Under the pieces are notes generated by a model. It ran no database searches and was not told the DNA's origin. It saw only the letters and a program-made list of their open reading frames with translations. This document shows positions 42,959 through 52,136 of a stretch of 64,000 nt of DNA, one piece after another. The position numbers and the translations under genes are program-made. Source of the DNA: Taklimakanibacter albus (lineage in GTDB: Bacteria; Pseudomonadota; Alphaproteobacteria; Rhizobiales; Aestuariivirgaceae); the NCBI RefSeq assembly GCF_016595235.1, contig NZ_JAENHL010000008.1, positions 788,390 to 852,389 on the forward strand, written 5' to 3'. Every line of letters begins with the position of its first letter. Position 1 is the first letter of the stretch.

Positions 42959-45441
42959 AGGCATGACACTCCCGATATGAGCTGTTGCTCGCCCGGCCGC
43001 TTGCTAAATTCGAATCCGGCACGGCATTGCGTTCCATCGGCGAGGTCGATGGTCACAGTGTTGGTGGCGGCGAGACCGGTGATGTACGCCTCGCCGTCAT
43101 AACCGACGACGAACTCCGCCGCGTTCTCGGTCCGCCCGGCAAGGCCTGCCTCGAGCGGCTGGTTGCGCGCATCGACGAACTGCACCAGCGCCGAAGCGCT
43201 CTCCGCCTTGGCGTTGAAGGTGACGACGACGCCGGTCTTTTCGGCGGGCCGCACCACACGGCTCGTTTCCGGCACATCGGCATCGACAGGGAGATTCTTG
43301 GGGTCGATTGCGATGCTGGTCTTCTCATAGGCGGTGAGCCTCGGCACGATGACCTTGCCCGAGCTGCCCGACGTCGCGACGGGACGGTTGGCGGCCATCA
43401 CCTCGACATCAGGCACGCCGACATCGACGATGGCGAAGGAATCATCGATCTGGCGCGTCAGGAACAGATCGCCATCGGCGGCGACCACGGCGCCCTCGAT
43501 CTGCGCCGAAGCGTTGACGGGGTCGCCATATTGCTGGGCACCGGCCACCAGGCGCGCATGACGCGCGACGTAAGATGCGGCGGCTTGTGTGTTCACCGTG
43601 TCGCCTATTGAAGAGCGCAGGCGCCAGCCATGGCTTCCCTCGACATCCTGATCCGGCTTGATCGCATCGAGGAAGGCCGTGGTATGGCCGGCACTGTGCT
43701 CGATGCCGGCGGAGGTCGTGATATTTCCGCCCCATTGCATCGACACGCCGGCATAGGCGCCATTGTCTTCCGTATCGTCGATATCGGCATAGGCGGTGAC
43801 GAAGAAACTGGACTGGGCGAAGAGCGGGCGGTCATAGGAAAGACTCACGACCTTGGAGTTGCTTTCCTCATCCTCCAGATGCGTGAAGGCCAGATTGAGC
43901 GTCGAGGCATCGGTGTCGAAGGCGAGCGGGACGGCGAGCGAAATCTGGTCAAGGGCCTTTGGCGGGCGCGCCGAGAAGAAGAACTCGGAGTCCTCATCGA
44001 TATCGGCCGTCACCGAAGCGAGATCCTGATAGGTGCCGAAGGTCCGCTGGCTGCGCAGATAGAGCCGCCAGTCGGCGAAGAGCGCGGCGTCGAGCGAGAC
44101 CGCAACCAGGAAACCGGTGTCGCCGTCCCACGTGCTCGCCGCGCCCGCCAGACTGCCGACGCCCCAGCCGCCAAGGCCCACCGCAAGACCGGCGCCGCCA
44201 TTCACAAGCCCCGATCCGACTTCGCCGTGGCTTTCGAGCGTCACCCGTTCGGTGAGGCCATAACGCAGGCTGGCGCTGGCGACGGGCGCGCCATCGTAGG
44301 ACTCCGATTCGATGCCGTAGTCGCGGCGCGCGAACCCCCCTTCGAGCGCATAATCGAAGAGGCCCGGCCGCAGCAGCAGCGCCGAGGCGTAGAAGGCGAC
44401 CTCGGTCTCGGTCTCCTGTCCGGTCGTCGTGTCACGCACCACCACCCGGGCGAAGCCGGGGCCGGTGATGGCGGGCAGACCGTCGACCACGAACGGGCCG
44501 CTCGGCACGTCGCTGGAATAGCTCCTGACGCCGTTCAGATAGATGTCGACCGCGGAGGGAACCGCCGCCGAGCCCGCCAGCTCCGGCACCGGGATCGTCA
44601 CCAGATCCGGCCTGAGGCCAAAATTGCGGCGCAGCTGCGCGCCGCCCATGCGGATGGGCCGCGTCCAGGCGAGGCCGCCCGAAATGAAGTCGCCGGCGAC
44701 ATAGGTCGTGAGCGTGTGCGGGTCGGAGTAGCGCCAGGCGGTGTCGAGGCGCGTCGCATAATCACTGTCCTCGGTGGGATTGCTGCGCGCCGTGAACGAG
44801 CTGTCGAGCGTTCCCCAGGAGGTGAAGAGGCGCAGGTCGAAATAACCGAAGAGACCACTGTAATCCGGCAGGTCCCAATAGTCGGCGCTGTCGAAATTGG
44901 CGGTCAGCGTATAGTTCATCAAGGCGCCGAAGCCGCGCTCGACCTCCTGCGTCTCGTTTTCCCCGCCGCGCTCCGGACCGACCTTACGGGCGATGCGCCG
45001 GCGGTCGGCGGCGGTGAAATCGATCGACTGGGTGGCCTCGTCATAGGTGTAGGAGACATCCGGCAGGCGCTTCAGGTCGATCATGCCGTCGGCCGCGAGC
45101 GCCGCCGGATCGGGAATGAGACCGAGCTCGCGCAATTCATCGGGGGCGATCGAGAGGGAACCATCGGCGTTCAGCCGGAATGCGCCGATGAGCCCGGTCG
45201 AGACGCCGTTGATGAAAGCCTCGAGCTGCAGCTCCGCCGGTTGCGGCAGCGCAGCGGCAACAGACTCCATATCGGAGGTTTCCATTTCGGGAGCCGCCGC
45301 CGTACTCAACTCCGCGTCGACTACGGGCAGCCGGTCGCCTTTCGCCGGCTCATCCGAGTGAGCGGCGATCGACAATGAACCTAGCAACCAGAGACCGACG
45401 GCGAGAGCTTTATGGAGACGGCTTGACCAAGCTCGTTCCAT
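42955..45441 (-). CDS. Fimbrial outer membrane usher protein, Csu type
   Basis: This 828-residue usher forms the outer-membrane pore that assembles chaperone-usher pili. A signal peptide ends near SIAAHS. The N-terminal domain shows LQLEAFINGVSTGLIGAFRL, the pore and plug region includes VDIYLNGVRSYSSDVPSGPFVVDGLP (split here as landmarks), and the C-terminal domain ends with two Cys (CRAGF and VSCL). The ATG at 45441 follows an AGGGAGAAGG ribosome site; a TTG ten codons upstream is less likely. It overlaps the chaperone gene by 32 bases. The subtype matches archaic Csu-type ushers because both subunits are SCPU proteins. Confidence 0.92.
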   Translation of the reverse strand: MERAWSSRLHKALAVGLWLLGSLSIAAHSDEPAKGDRLPVVDAELSTAAAPEMETSDMESVAAALPQPAELQLEAFINGVSTGLIGAFRLNADGSLSIAPDELRELGLIPDPAALAADGMIDLKRLPDVSYTYDEATQSIDFTAADRRRIARKVGPERGGENETQEVERGFGALMNYTLTANFDSADYWDLPDYSGLFGYFDLRLFTSWGTLDSSFTARSNPTEDSDYATRLDTAWRYSDPHTLTTYVAGDFISGGLAWTRPIRMGGAQLRRNFGLRPDLVTIPVPELAGSAAVPSAVDIYLNGVRSYSSDVPSGPFVVDGLPAITGPGFARVVVRDTTTGQETETEVAFYASALLLRPGLFDYALEGGFARRDYGIESESYDGAPVASASLRYGLTERVTLESHGEVGSGLVNGGAGLAVGLGGWGVGSLAGAASTWDGDTGFLVAVSLDAALFADWRLYLRSQRTFGTYQDLASVTADIDEDSEFFFSARPPKALDQISLAVPLAFDTDASTLNLAFTHLEDEESNSKVVSLSYDRPLFAQSSFFVTAYADIDDTEDNGAYAGVSMQWGGNITTSAGIEHSAGHTTAFLDAIKPDQDVEGSHGWRLRSSIGDTVNTQAAASYVARHARLVAGAQQYGDPVNASAQIEGAVVAADGDLFLTRQIDDSFAIVDVGVPDVEVMAANRPVATSGSSGKVIVPRLTAYEKTSIAIDPKNLPVDADVPETSRVVRPAEKTGVVVTFNAKAESASALVQFVDARNQPLEAGLAGRTENAAEFVVGYDGEAYITGLAATNTVTIDLADGTQCRAGFEFSKRPGEQQLISGVSCL

Positions 45442-46138
45442 GGAAGGGTTCGCCTTCTCCCTGTCCTGCAATATCGAGCGCGCTGCCGGGCGCGACCTGA
45501 CCGGTCACCGGCCAGCTCATGGTGGAGCGGCCGAGGACATAACCGGCGAGGCCGTCGATCCGGCGCAACAGCTTGCCCGATGCGGTCTTCACCACGAGAT
45601 TGGTGAGTTTGAACCGGCGGCCGCCGTCGTTGCGCGCGGTGAGTACTAAACCCTTGCTCGTCTTGACGGCGCTCCAGGCGATCGCCGCCGGCTTCTCGTC
45701 GCCGGTGCTGAAGAACACCGGAATCGAATGGCGGATCACAAGCGTGACCTGGTTCGCCTTCTTGTCCTTGGGCTCGGGCAATTGGTCGACCAGGAGCCGA
45801 TAGCTCTCTTCGCCGGTCACCGGGCGCTTAGTGGTGCGCACGATGCGCACCGTGTAATCCGTACCCGGAGCAACTTTCAGCATGGGCGGGCTCGCCACAA
45901 CGTCGCGGGTCGGCTCCAGACGATCCTGGCCATCGACCTGCACCCAGCGGAACAGGCGCACCTGGACCCGCATCGGCTCTTTGCCCGGCGCCTGGACCGT
46001 CAAGGCGGCCGTACTGGCCGGCGCCTTCTGATCGATCAAGGTCGGCGAGACACTGAGCGTGCCGGCCTCGGCCGTCGTTGCGGCGGCAAGACAACCGAAG
46101 ACGGCGGCGGCTATTGCCGTTTTGAGAGAGCTCGGCAT
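45410..46138 (-). CDS. Periplasmic pilus assembly chaperone, Csu type
   Basis: This 242-residue PapD-like chaperone has a signal peptide ending AEAG (about residue 24). The first immunoglobulin-like domain starts LSVSPTLIDQKAPASTAAL, with ATRDVVASPPMLKVAPGTDYTVRI around the subunit-binding strand and EESYRLLVDQLPEP thereafter. The second domain includes RHSIPVFF. It starts ten bases after the SCPU gene at 46149-46685. A longer frame upstream is low-complexity Arg/Ser sequence antisense to that gene and is rejected. It keeps pilin subunits folded until the usher takes them. Confidence 0.92.
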   Translation of the reverse strand: MPSSLKTAIAAAVFGCLAAATTAEAGTLSVSPTLIDQKAPASTAALTVQAPGKEPMRVQVRLFRWVQVDGQDRLEPTRDVVASPPMLKVAPGTDYTVRIVRTTKRPVTGEESYRLLVDQLPEPKDKKANQVTLVIRHSIPVFFSTGDEKPAAIAWSAVKTSKGLVLTARNDGGRRFKLTNLVVKTASGKLLRRIDGLAGYVLGRSTMSWPVTGQVAPGSALDIAGQGEGEPFHGTSLVKPSP

Positions 46139-46148
46139 GGCGGCCGCG

Positions 46149-46685
46149 TCAGTATGCGATGGAGACCTGCACCGTGTCGCTGTAGCTGCCGGCGACCGGA
46201 GTCGTCGCGGCCGGCGGCACGCGGCCAAAAACGTCAATCGTCTCCTGCGAGCCGGTTCCGGTACGGGAAACGATCTCGCCCACGGTATTGCCCCAGTTCA
46301 AGGTGTGCCCGCTGTCGCTGAAGAGCTTGTAATCGACGGTCGAGCCGGTGGCGGGACCGGTCCCCGCCATCTTGCGGGTCGTCGTGGTGCCGCCGCCGGT
46401 GCCGGCATTCAGGCTGATCGTGTAAGGCGCGCCCGTGGTGCAGGTCACCGAGATGGTGCCGGTGGCGTCGACATTGGCCGACAGCACGCCATGGGAGCCG
46501 AATGCCACGGGCGTCGTCGCCCCGGCCGTGCACTCATTGGTAATGGTGATGGTGACCGTGAGGTTGCTGGTGGCGGGTGATGCCGCCTGCGCCGATCCGG
46601 CGAGGCCGATACACGCCAAGACTGCAAACCCTCCCAAAGCCGGCACGTTTTTACGCATAGCTCCCTCCAAGAACCTGAAGTTCAA
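46149..46685 (-). CDS. SCPU-domain major pilin, CsuA/B-like
   Basis: This 178-residue secreted subunit has one SCPU domain. The signal peptide ends near SAQAA (residue 34). The domain shows NECTAGATTPVAFGSHGVL and YSDTVQVSIAY at the end, the usual donor and terminal strands, with two Cys. It is the first gene of the four-gene pilus operon and the likely main fibre subunit, or one of a set whose others lie elsewhere. An AT-rich 494-base region lies upstream. Confidence 0.88.
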   Translation of the reverse strand: MNFRFLEGAMRKNVPALGGFAVLACIGLAGSAQAASPATSNLTVTITITNECTAGATTPVAFGSHGVLSANVDATGTISVTCTTGAPYTISLNAGTGGGTTTTRKMAGTGPATGSTVDYKLFSDSGHTLNWGNTVGEIVSRTGTGSQETIDVFGRVPPAATTPVAGSYSDTVQVSIAY

Positions 46686-47179
46686 TGATCACGACTGTGA
46701 ATCATCTTTGTTATTAAAGTATTTCCAGCTTGGAGTGCAATTTTAAATACATGAAACTACAATAATACTTGTAACTTATAGTAGAAAACTGAAGATATAT
46801 TTCACTTCAGATGAATCGAAATCTATATGAGGAATGGATATTCTGACCGGTCATGCCAAATTGAAAAGGGAGCGGGTCCAGAAGACCCGCTCCCCCCCGA
46901 TAGGAGTGCGCCCGCGACCGGGGGCAATTTGCAGACAGCACCCTACCGAACTTGTTTATTATCACCAAAAATATGAAGCGCCTTCCCTATCCTGAATTTG
47001 TGCATGCGCTGCTCTTTGGACAGGGGCCGGATGAAAATAGAATACATATCATGAAAATCAAATAACTTTCAGTCCACCGGACAGAGCAAGTCCCTCTAAT
47101 CGGACCATAATCCGCTATTTCATCTTAGTAATTCAAATACTTACATTAGCGTCAGGACGCGTGTGGACTTTGGTCGCAA
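46686..47179. promoter_or_regulatory. AT-rich gene-free region upstream of the pilus operon
   Basis: No gene is seen. The first 200 bases before the pilin start are very AT-rich, with T/A tracts. This is where the pilus promoter must be, and it is a plausible site for MucR-like binding. A perfect hairpin at 46868-46894 is listed separately. No -35/-10 boxes could be fixed with confidence. Confidence 0.5.
46868..46894 (-). terminator. Perfect 11-pair hairpin, likely terminator
   Basis: GGGAGCGGGTC and GACCCGCTCCC enclose CAGAA. On the minus strand it is followed by TTTTCAATTT, so it would stop transcripts coming from the histidine kinase gene (stop at 47180) before the pilus operon. The distance of about 290 bases from that stop is long. 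Confidence 0.65.
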
Positions 47180-48559
47180 CTACAGTACAGCCGGAAGTCG
47201 CAGCTTCACTGCAAGACCACCCAACTTGGATTGGTCTAGACTTAGGCCACCGCCATACATGGCTGCCGTTTCGGAAACGATGGAGAGCCCGAGGCCCGAG
47301 CCCGGCTTCGTCTCATCGAGCCGTCGCCCGCGCACCGGCGGCTCCCTGCGCTTGTCGGGCGGCAGCCCCGGACCATCATCGCCGACCACCAGGTCGATCC
47401 ACAGGCGGCCATCGGGAGGCGCATCGGTGCTGGGGCCGACCGCGACGCTCACCTTCGACGTCGCCCATTTGCAGGCATTGTCGAGAAGATTGCCGGCCAT
47501 CTCCTCGAGATCCTGCTTCTCGCCGCGGAACTTCGTGCCGCGTGGACAGTCGATGGCGATCGAGACACCTTTGTCGAGATGGATGCGCTCCAAGGTGCGC
47601 GCAAGAGCCGCCAGCACCGGCTCCACTTCCGTGATGGAGCCCAGCGTCTGGGCGCGGGCGGCGCGGCGGGCGCGATCGAGATAGAGATTGACCTGATCGC
47701 GCATCACCTGGGTCTGCTCGGACACTTTGTCGGCCAGGAAGCCGGGCTGTAGCTTCGCCTCGTTGTGCAGCACGCTCAACGGCGTCTTCAGCGCATGCGC
47801 GAGATTGCCGACCTGGGTACGCGCCCGGTCGACGATCTCCGAATTGGATTGAATGAGAAGATTGAGCTCGTCAGCGACCGGCTGGATCTCCTCGGGATAG
47901 AAACCTTCCAGCCGTTCGGCCTTGCCCTCGCGGATCGCCGTCAGCCGGTTCTGCAAGGTTCGCAAGGGTCTCAGGCCGAAACGCACCTGGACGAGAATGG
48001 CGATGAGAAGGCCGAGGCCGAGGAGCGTCAGCATGGCGACCAGCGTCTGGCGGAAGGCCGTCGCCTCCACTTTCAGCTCGTCGAAATTGCCGGCCACCAT
48101 GAAGGAATATTGATCGGCCTTGTCATAGAGCTTGTAGCGCTGCTCGATGACCCTGAGACGCGCGCCGTTGGCGTCATAGAGATAGAAATGCGCGAGCCCC
48201 TCCTCATCACGATCGGCGAGATCGGCCTGGGTGGGCTCGAGACGCTTTTCGAGCAACGAAGGCGAAGCGAGATCGACGACGCCCTGACTGGGCGGCGTCA
48301 CCTGCCAGTACCAGCCGGACAAGGGCAGCGTGAAACGGGTGTCGGCAAGCTCGCTCTGAATGGCGGGCGAGCCGTCTTCATTCACCTCGACATTGGCGAG
48401 AAGCCCATCCATGACGGCACGCAGCCGCGCATCGAAATTGCGCTCAAGCGCCGCCTGGAAAAGGCTCGCCAGCAGAATGGCGGCGCTGACGAGCAGAACG
48501 ATGGCGACGATGGCTGAAGAGACGACGAGCCGTAGAGCGAGTGAGTTACGCCGCATCAT
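47180..48559 (-). CDS. Membrane sensor histidine kinase, PhoQ-like
   Basis: This 459-residue kinase has a first membrane helix at about 12-35, a periplasmic sensor of about 130 residues, a second helix near 175-195, then HAMP. The phosphorylated His lies in NLAHALKTPLSVLHNEAKL near residue 255, and the ATPase domain has NLLDNACKWATS and VVGDDGPGLPPDKR and a GSGLGLSIV box. The start overlaps the regulator gene by 14 bases. The PhoQ-like H-box (ALKTPL) and pairing with a PhoP-type regulator suggest an envelope or divalent-cation signal, which is inference. Confidence 0.93.
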   Translation of the reverse strand: MMRRNSLALRLVVSSAIVAIVLLVSAAILLASLFQAALERNFDARLRAVMDGLLANVEVNEDGSPAIQSELADTRFTLPLSGWYWQVTPPSQGVVDLASPSLLEKRLEPTQADLADRDEEGLAHFYLYDANGARLRVIEQRYKLYDKADQYSFMVAGNFDELKVEATAFRQTLVAMLTLLGLGLLIAILVQVRFGLRPLRTLQNRLTAIREGKAERLEGFYPEEIQPVADELNLLIQSNSEIVDRARTQVGNLAHALKTPLSVLHNEAKLQPGFLADKVSEQTQVMRDQVNLYLDRARRAARAQTLGSITEVEPVLAALARTLERIHLDKGVSIAIDCPRGTKFRGEKQDLEEMAGNLLDNACKWATSKVSVAVGPSTDAPPDGRLWIDLVVGDDGPGLPPDKRREPPVRGRRLDETKPGSGLGLSIVSETAAMYGGGLSLDQSKLGGLAVKLRLPAVL

Positions 48560-49217
48560 CCGGCTCGGACACGCAATATCCCATGCCGCGGATGGTCTTC
48601 AGCACATCGACGCCGAGCTTCTTGCGCAGACGGCCGACAAACACCTCGATGGTGTTCGAATCACGGTCGAAATCCTGATCGTAGAGATGTTCGACCAATT
48701 CGGTGCGCGACACCACCTTGCCCTTGTGATGCATCAGATAAGCGAGCAGGCGGAATTCGAGCGAGGTGAGCTTGATCGCATGGCCGTCGACCGTTACGCG
48801 GGCGCTCTTGGTATCGAGCAGCAAGGGCCCGCAAGAGATCTCGCTGGTGGCGTGGCCGGCGGAACGGCGCAGCAGCGCGCGCACGCGGGCCAGCACCTCC
48901 TCCATATGGAAGGGCTTCGCCACATAGTCGTCGGCGCCCGCATCGAAGCCTTGCACCTTGTCGCTCCAGCGGTCGCGCGCGGTGAGAATGAGCACCGGCA
49001 TCTTCTTGTCGGCGCGGCGCCATTTCTCGAGCACGCTGACGCCGTCGAGGACGGGCAGGCCGAGATCCAGGATGACCGCGTCATAAGGCTCGGTCTCGCC
49101 CAGATAATGGCCTTCCTCACCGTCCTTCGCGGCATCGACGGCATAACCCGCATCGGTGAGCGCCGTCACCAATTGACGGTTCAGATCAGGATCGTCTTCG
49201 ACGACGAGTAGTCTCAT
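48546..49217 (-). CDS. PhoP/OmpR-family response regulator
   Basis: This 223-residue regulator has a receiver that begins MRLLVVEDDPDLNRQL, phosphorylation Asp in VILDLGLPVLDG (about residue 51) and Lys in DDYVAKPFHM. The winged helix (about 125-218) ends LKTIRGMGYCV. The partner kinase follows with an overlap. A small secreted protein gene lies 33 bases upstream on the same strand and probably shares its transcript. Confidence 0.95.
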   Translation of the reverse strand: MRLLVVEDDPDLNRQLVTALTDAGYAVDAAKDGEEGHYLGETEPYDAVILDLGLPVLDGVSVLEKWRRADKKMPVLILTARDRWSDKVQGFDAGADDYVAKPFHMEEVLARVRALLRRSAGHATSEISCGPLLLDTKSARVTVDGHAIKLTSLEFRLLAYLMHHKGKVVSRTELVEHLYDQDFDRDSNTIEVFVGRLRKKLGVDVLKTIRGMGYCVSEPDDAA

Positions 49218-49250
49218 GAATTTCCCCTAGTTCAGCCCAATGGAACGGGC

Positions 49251-49583
49251 TCAGTTCTGTATCGCACCCGTTTGCCCATCGACCCGAACTTTCTTGATTT
49301 GGTTCTGGACCTTGATGGTGGCAACAATGTCTCCACTAGGCAAGGGCACGAGCTTCAAGACTCTGGAGTTTGCGATCTGGCTCTGGATGTTCCGGGTCAC
49401 CACCGACAAAGGAATCGTCCGCGGGATCGTCGGCGGCTTGTTGATCTTGAACTGGTTGAGCTTGGGCTGGATCTGCAAATTCGGCTTCACCTGCAGCTGG
49501 ATGTTGGGCGACTGCGCAAAGGCAGGTCCCTGGACAGCCAGCAGCGAGACTGCAAGCGCAGCTATGGTGAGTATCCGACGCAT
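49251..49583 (-). CDS. Small secreted protein with PepSY-like C-terminus
   Basis: This 110-residue protein has a clear signal peptide ending AFAQS (about 25). The middle is a Gln/Asn/Pro/Lys-rich stretch (IQLQVKPNLQIQPKLNQFKI), and the last 45 residues resemble a PepSY half-domain: a short helix with IANSRVLKLVPLPSGDIVATIK and VRVDGQTGAI. PepSY proteins are often encoded beside PhoPQ-like systems, as here, and may modulate the sensor. I do not recognise the exact family. It appears to be the first gene of the operon with the regulator and kinase. Confidence 0.6.
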   Translation of the reverse strand: MRRILTIAALAVSLLAVQGPAFAQSPNIQLQVKPNLQIQPKLNQFKINKPPTIPRTIPLSVVTRNIQSQIANSRVLKLVPLPSGDIVATIKVQNQIKKVRVDGQTGAIQN

Positions 49584-49680
49584 TTCACGGGCAAGCTAGG
49601 CTCCATAAGATGAACCCCGCATGAATGGCGGCGAGCCTGCCGCGATCCACGCTAAAGCCTTGCAGATATGGGAGTTTTCA

Positions 49681-50124
49681 ATGCCGGTTCAATTGCGCCC
49701 CATCACCCCTGGCACCATTGGCTTCGGTGAACTGGAAAGCGAGAGTCTACGGCATGGATTCCGGATGATCGGGAGGCTCCGGCAAGGTTGGGAGCGCGGT
49801 GCCGATCACCGTTTCGACCGACCTGGCGAGATGCTGGCCGGCGCCTTCCTGGATGATGCGCTCATCGGTGTCGGCGGACGCAGCATCGATCCCTATGCGG
49901 GTGATCGCCGGATCGGACGCGTGCGTCATGTCTATATCCTCGAAGGTCACCGCGGCGCCGGCATCGGCCGGCTCCTCGTCGAAAACGTCATCCGCGATGC
50001 CGGGCAACATTTCAGCCGACTCAATCTTCGCGCCCCGCCGGCCGCCTTCGGTTTCTACGAGCATCTGGGCTTCGCCCGCGTCGAGGGTTTGGAGACGGTG
50101 ACGCATCACCTGCTTGTTGCATAG
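49681..50124 (+). CDS. GNAT-family N-acetyltransferase
   Basis: This protein has 147 residues from the ATG at 49681, which follows GGGAG by six bases; an earlier ATG at 49621 is less likely. The acetyl-CoA-binding motif A reads VRHVYILEGHRGAGIGRLLVE (given here as a landmark around residues 83-102), and motif B includes FYEHLGFARVEG. The acceptor is unknown. It is a single gene between a two-component operon and a convergent YcgN-like gene, followed by a GC-rich hairpin. Confidence 0.85.
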   Translation: MPVQLRPITPGTIGFGELESESLRHGFRMIGRLRQGWERGADHRFDRPGEMLAGAFLDDALIGVGGRSIDPYAGDRRIGRVRHVYILEGHRGAGIGRLLVENVIRDAGQHFSRLNLRAPPAAFGFYEHLGFARVEGLETVTHHLLVA

Positions 50125-50128
50125 AAAA

Positions 50129-50150
50129 AGGCGGCCGTTGCCGGCCGCCT
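50129..50150 (+). terminator. GC-rich hairpin after the acetyltransferase gene
   Basis: AGGCGGCCG and CGGCCGCCT enclose TTGC, five bases after the stop. A TTTTT run comes only about 15 bases later, so termination may be partial. Confidence 0.6.
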
Positions 50151-50413
50151 TCAGTCCCCTGCTTTTTCCCTCGAAAAAACGAGTTGGAGGTTAAGTCATA
50201 AATGCGCGTCCGACCAGAAGTCCTTGCTCGATCAGGCATTTGCGCCACGATGATACAACACTCGTAACAAATTGATATCTCAGGATTATTTAGATCGATC
50301 CACAGAATGTACTGTGACTTTCATGACACAGGCGTGGAAAAACTAAGCGAGAGCCCGGCGTAACTGCCCATAGATTTGGAGTGAGCGACTGCAAAGCTGC
50401 CGCCGCGATTCGG

Positions 50414-50869
50414 TCAGGCCGGACGTTTGGCGCGCGGCAGCTTCCAGAGATGATCCTCGAGATCTTCCTCCGCGACGCCCTCTTCGGAGCGCACCTGGCC
50501 ACCAACCGAAATGCCGGCCTCGGCGACAGTGCCCTTGCGTCCGGAAACCAGCGGATGCCACCAAGAGAGCGGCTGGCCCTTGGCGAGGCGGCGATAGGCG
50601 CAGGTGTCCGGCAACCAGTTGAGCTTGCCGACATTCTCAGGCGTGAGGCGCACGCAATCCGGCACCCGGGCGCTGCGGTGCGTGTAGTCGCTGCAGCGGC
50701 AGGTCCGGCGGTCGAGCAATTTGCAGGCGAGGTTGGTGAAATGGATCTTGCCGGTATCCTCGTCCTCGAGCTTGACGAGGCAGCAGCGCCCGCATCCGTC
50801 GCACAGGCTTTCCCATTCCTGCGGCGTCATTTCAGTGAGGGTCTTGGTCTTCCAGAAGGGCTCGCTCAT
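50414..50869 (-). CDS. YcgN family cysteine-cluster protein (UPF0260)
   Basis: This 151-residue protein of the YkgJ/YcgN cysteine-cluster group opens with [20 protein letters not shown] and then [11 protein letters not shown]. Further cysteines follow at ACKLLD, CRCSDY and PDCVRL, probably a metal or iron-sulfur site. The function is unknown. Its start overlaps the CofD-like gene stop by ATGA, so the two are co-expressed. Confidence 0.92.
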   Translation of the reverse strand: MSEPFWKTKTLTEMTPQEWESLCDGCGRCCLVKLEDEDTGKIHFTNLACKLLDRRTCRCSDYTHRSARVPDCVRLTPENVGKLNWLPDTCAYRRLAKGQPLSWWHPLVSGRKGTVAEAGISVGGQVRSEEGVAEEDLEDHLWKLPRAKRPA

Positions 50870-52044
50870 CGCGCGTGTCTTACGCCTTCCGCGGAAAGTT
50901 GCAAAATCTCCGCCGCCAGAAGCCCGGCATCATGCTGGCCGCGATGCCAGGGATCCTCGAAATCACGCGCGATGACGGCAATATCCGGCAAGGACCGCGC
51001 CGCGCGGGCGACGAAGCGCGCCGCGCCGACCACGCGCTCGCCCGGCACCGCGCTTTCATGGGCGAGCAGATGCGAAAGAACCGGCTGACCCGCCCCGGCA
51101 TGGCGCACGCGCTCGGCCATCTCATCGACGCTCAGCCGGCGGGTCTCGCGATCCTCCAGCATGTTGCCGACGAGGATCTTGGGGGCTTGGGCTCTTGCGA
51201 TCGCCGCGGCGATGCCCTCGACCAGGAGATGCGGCAGGATGCTGGTGAAGAAACTTCCCGGCCCATAGACGATCGCATCGGCATCGGCGATCGCCGCGAG
51301 CGCCCGCGGATTGGCCGTGGCCGCGCCGAGCACGACGGTGGCGATCCCCATGGCAGCCTCTTCGTCGCCCAGCGCCGTGATCACATGCTGGCCTTCGATC
51401 GAGCGGCCGTCCTTGAGCACCGCCCGCAAGGTCAGATCACGATCCTGTGACACCGGCCAGACATTGCCGGCGATGCCGCAGAGCGATTTGAAGGCCAGGA
51501 TCGCCGCATTGATATCGCCAGCCTCGGCGAGGAGCGCCCCGGTCAAGATGAAGTTGCCGATGCTGCCCCGCCTCAGGTCGAAACCCGGCCCGGCGGCGGT
51601 GATGAAAACCCTGAGATAGCGCAGGATGGCCTCGGCGATTTCCGGCTTCATCGCCTTGATCACCGGATGCGTGCCTTCAGCGTAGAAAGCCAGCTCGCGG
51701 GCGAGTGCGGCGGCGTTGCCGGTCTCCGACAGACGGGCATTGAAGATGCGCACCACATCGCCGGCATGGCCCTCGGCATAGGCCATGGTCATCAAGGCTT
51801 GCCGGATGTCGCCGACGGGGAGGATATGCAAGGCCTCGCGGATGGATTTGGACGAACCGCCCGAATCCCAGGCCGGCACCAGCCTCGTCACCCGCACACC
51901 CTGGCGGATCAAGGTAATGGTCAGGTTCCGCGACGCGGTGCCGCCAGCCAGAATGACGATGTGAGGCCCGTCGGTTCCGGCCCTGGATCGAATTTCGTTC
52001 ATTACCGCGTTTTTGCCAGGAACCGAGCCCAGGGTCACGCCCAT
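50866..52044 (-). CDS. CofD/YvcK-family protein
   Basis: From the ATG at 52044, preceded by AAGGGG, this protein has 392 residues. A longer frame would overlap the divergent PBP gene. The nucleotide-binding start reads [16 protein letters not shown], followed by [18 protein letters not shown] and [14 protein letters not shown], the CofD/YvcK signature. A second signature is [21 protein letters not shown]. CofD makes coenzyme F420, but no F420 genes are visible here. YvcK homologues are linked to cell-envelope growth and PBP1 placement in Gram-positives. The gene is divergent from a PBP1A gene, which favours an envelope role by inference. Confidence 0.82.
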   Translation of the reverse strand: MGVTLGSVPGKNAVMNEIRSRAGTDGPHIVILAGGTASRNLTITLIRQGVRVTRLVPAWDSGGSSKSIREALHILPVGDIRQALMTMAYAEGHAGDVVRIFNARLSETGNAAALARELAFYAEGTHPVIKAMKPEIAEAILRYLRVFITAAGPGFDLRRGSIGNFILTGALLAEAGDINAAILAFKSLCGIAGNVWPVSQDRDLTLRAVLKDGRSIEGQHVITALGDEEAAMGIATVVLGAATANPRALAAIADADAIVYGPGSFFTSILPHLLVEGIAAAIARAQAPKILVGNMLEDRETRRLSVDEMAERVRHAGAGQPVLSHLLAHESAVPGERVVGAARFVARAARSLPDIAVIARDFEDPWHRGQHDAGLLAAEILQLSAEGVRHAR

Positions 52045-52136
52045 TTCCGGCCCCTTTCCGTCATATTCTTCAAGTAAGTGGAAACCGCTCGCCAACCAGT
52101 GGTAAAAGGTTCGGCACAGGATAACGGACGCCGATC

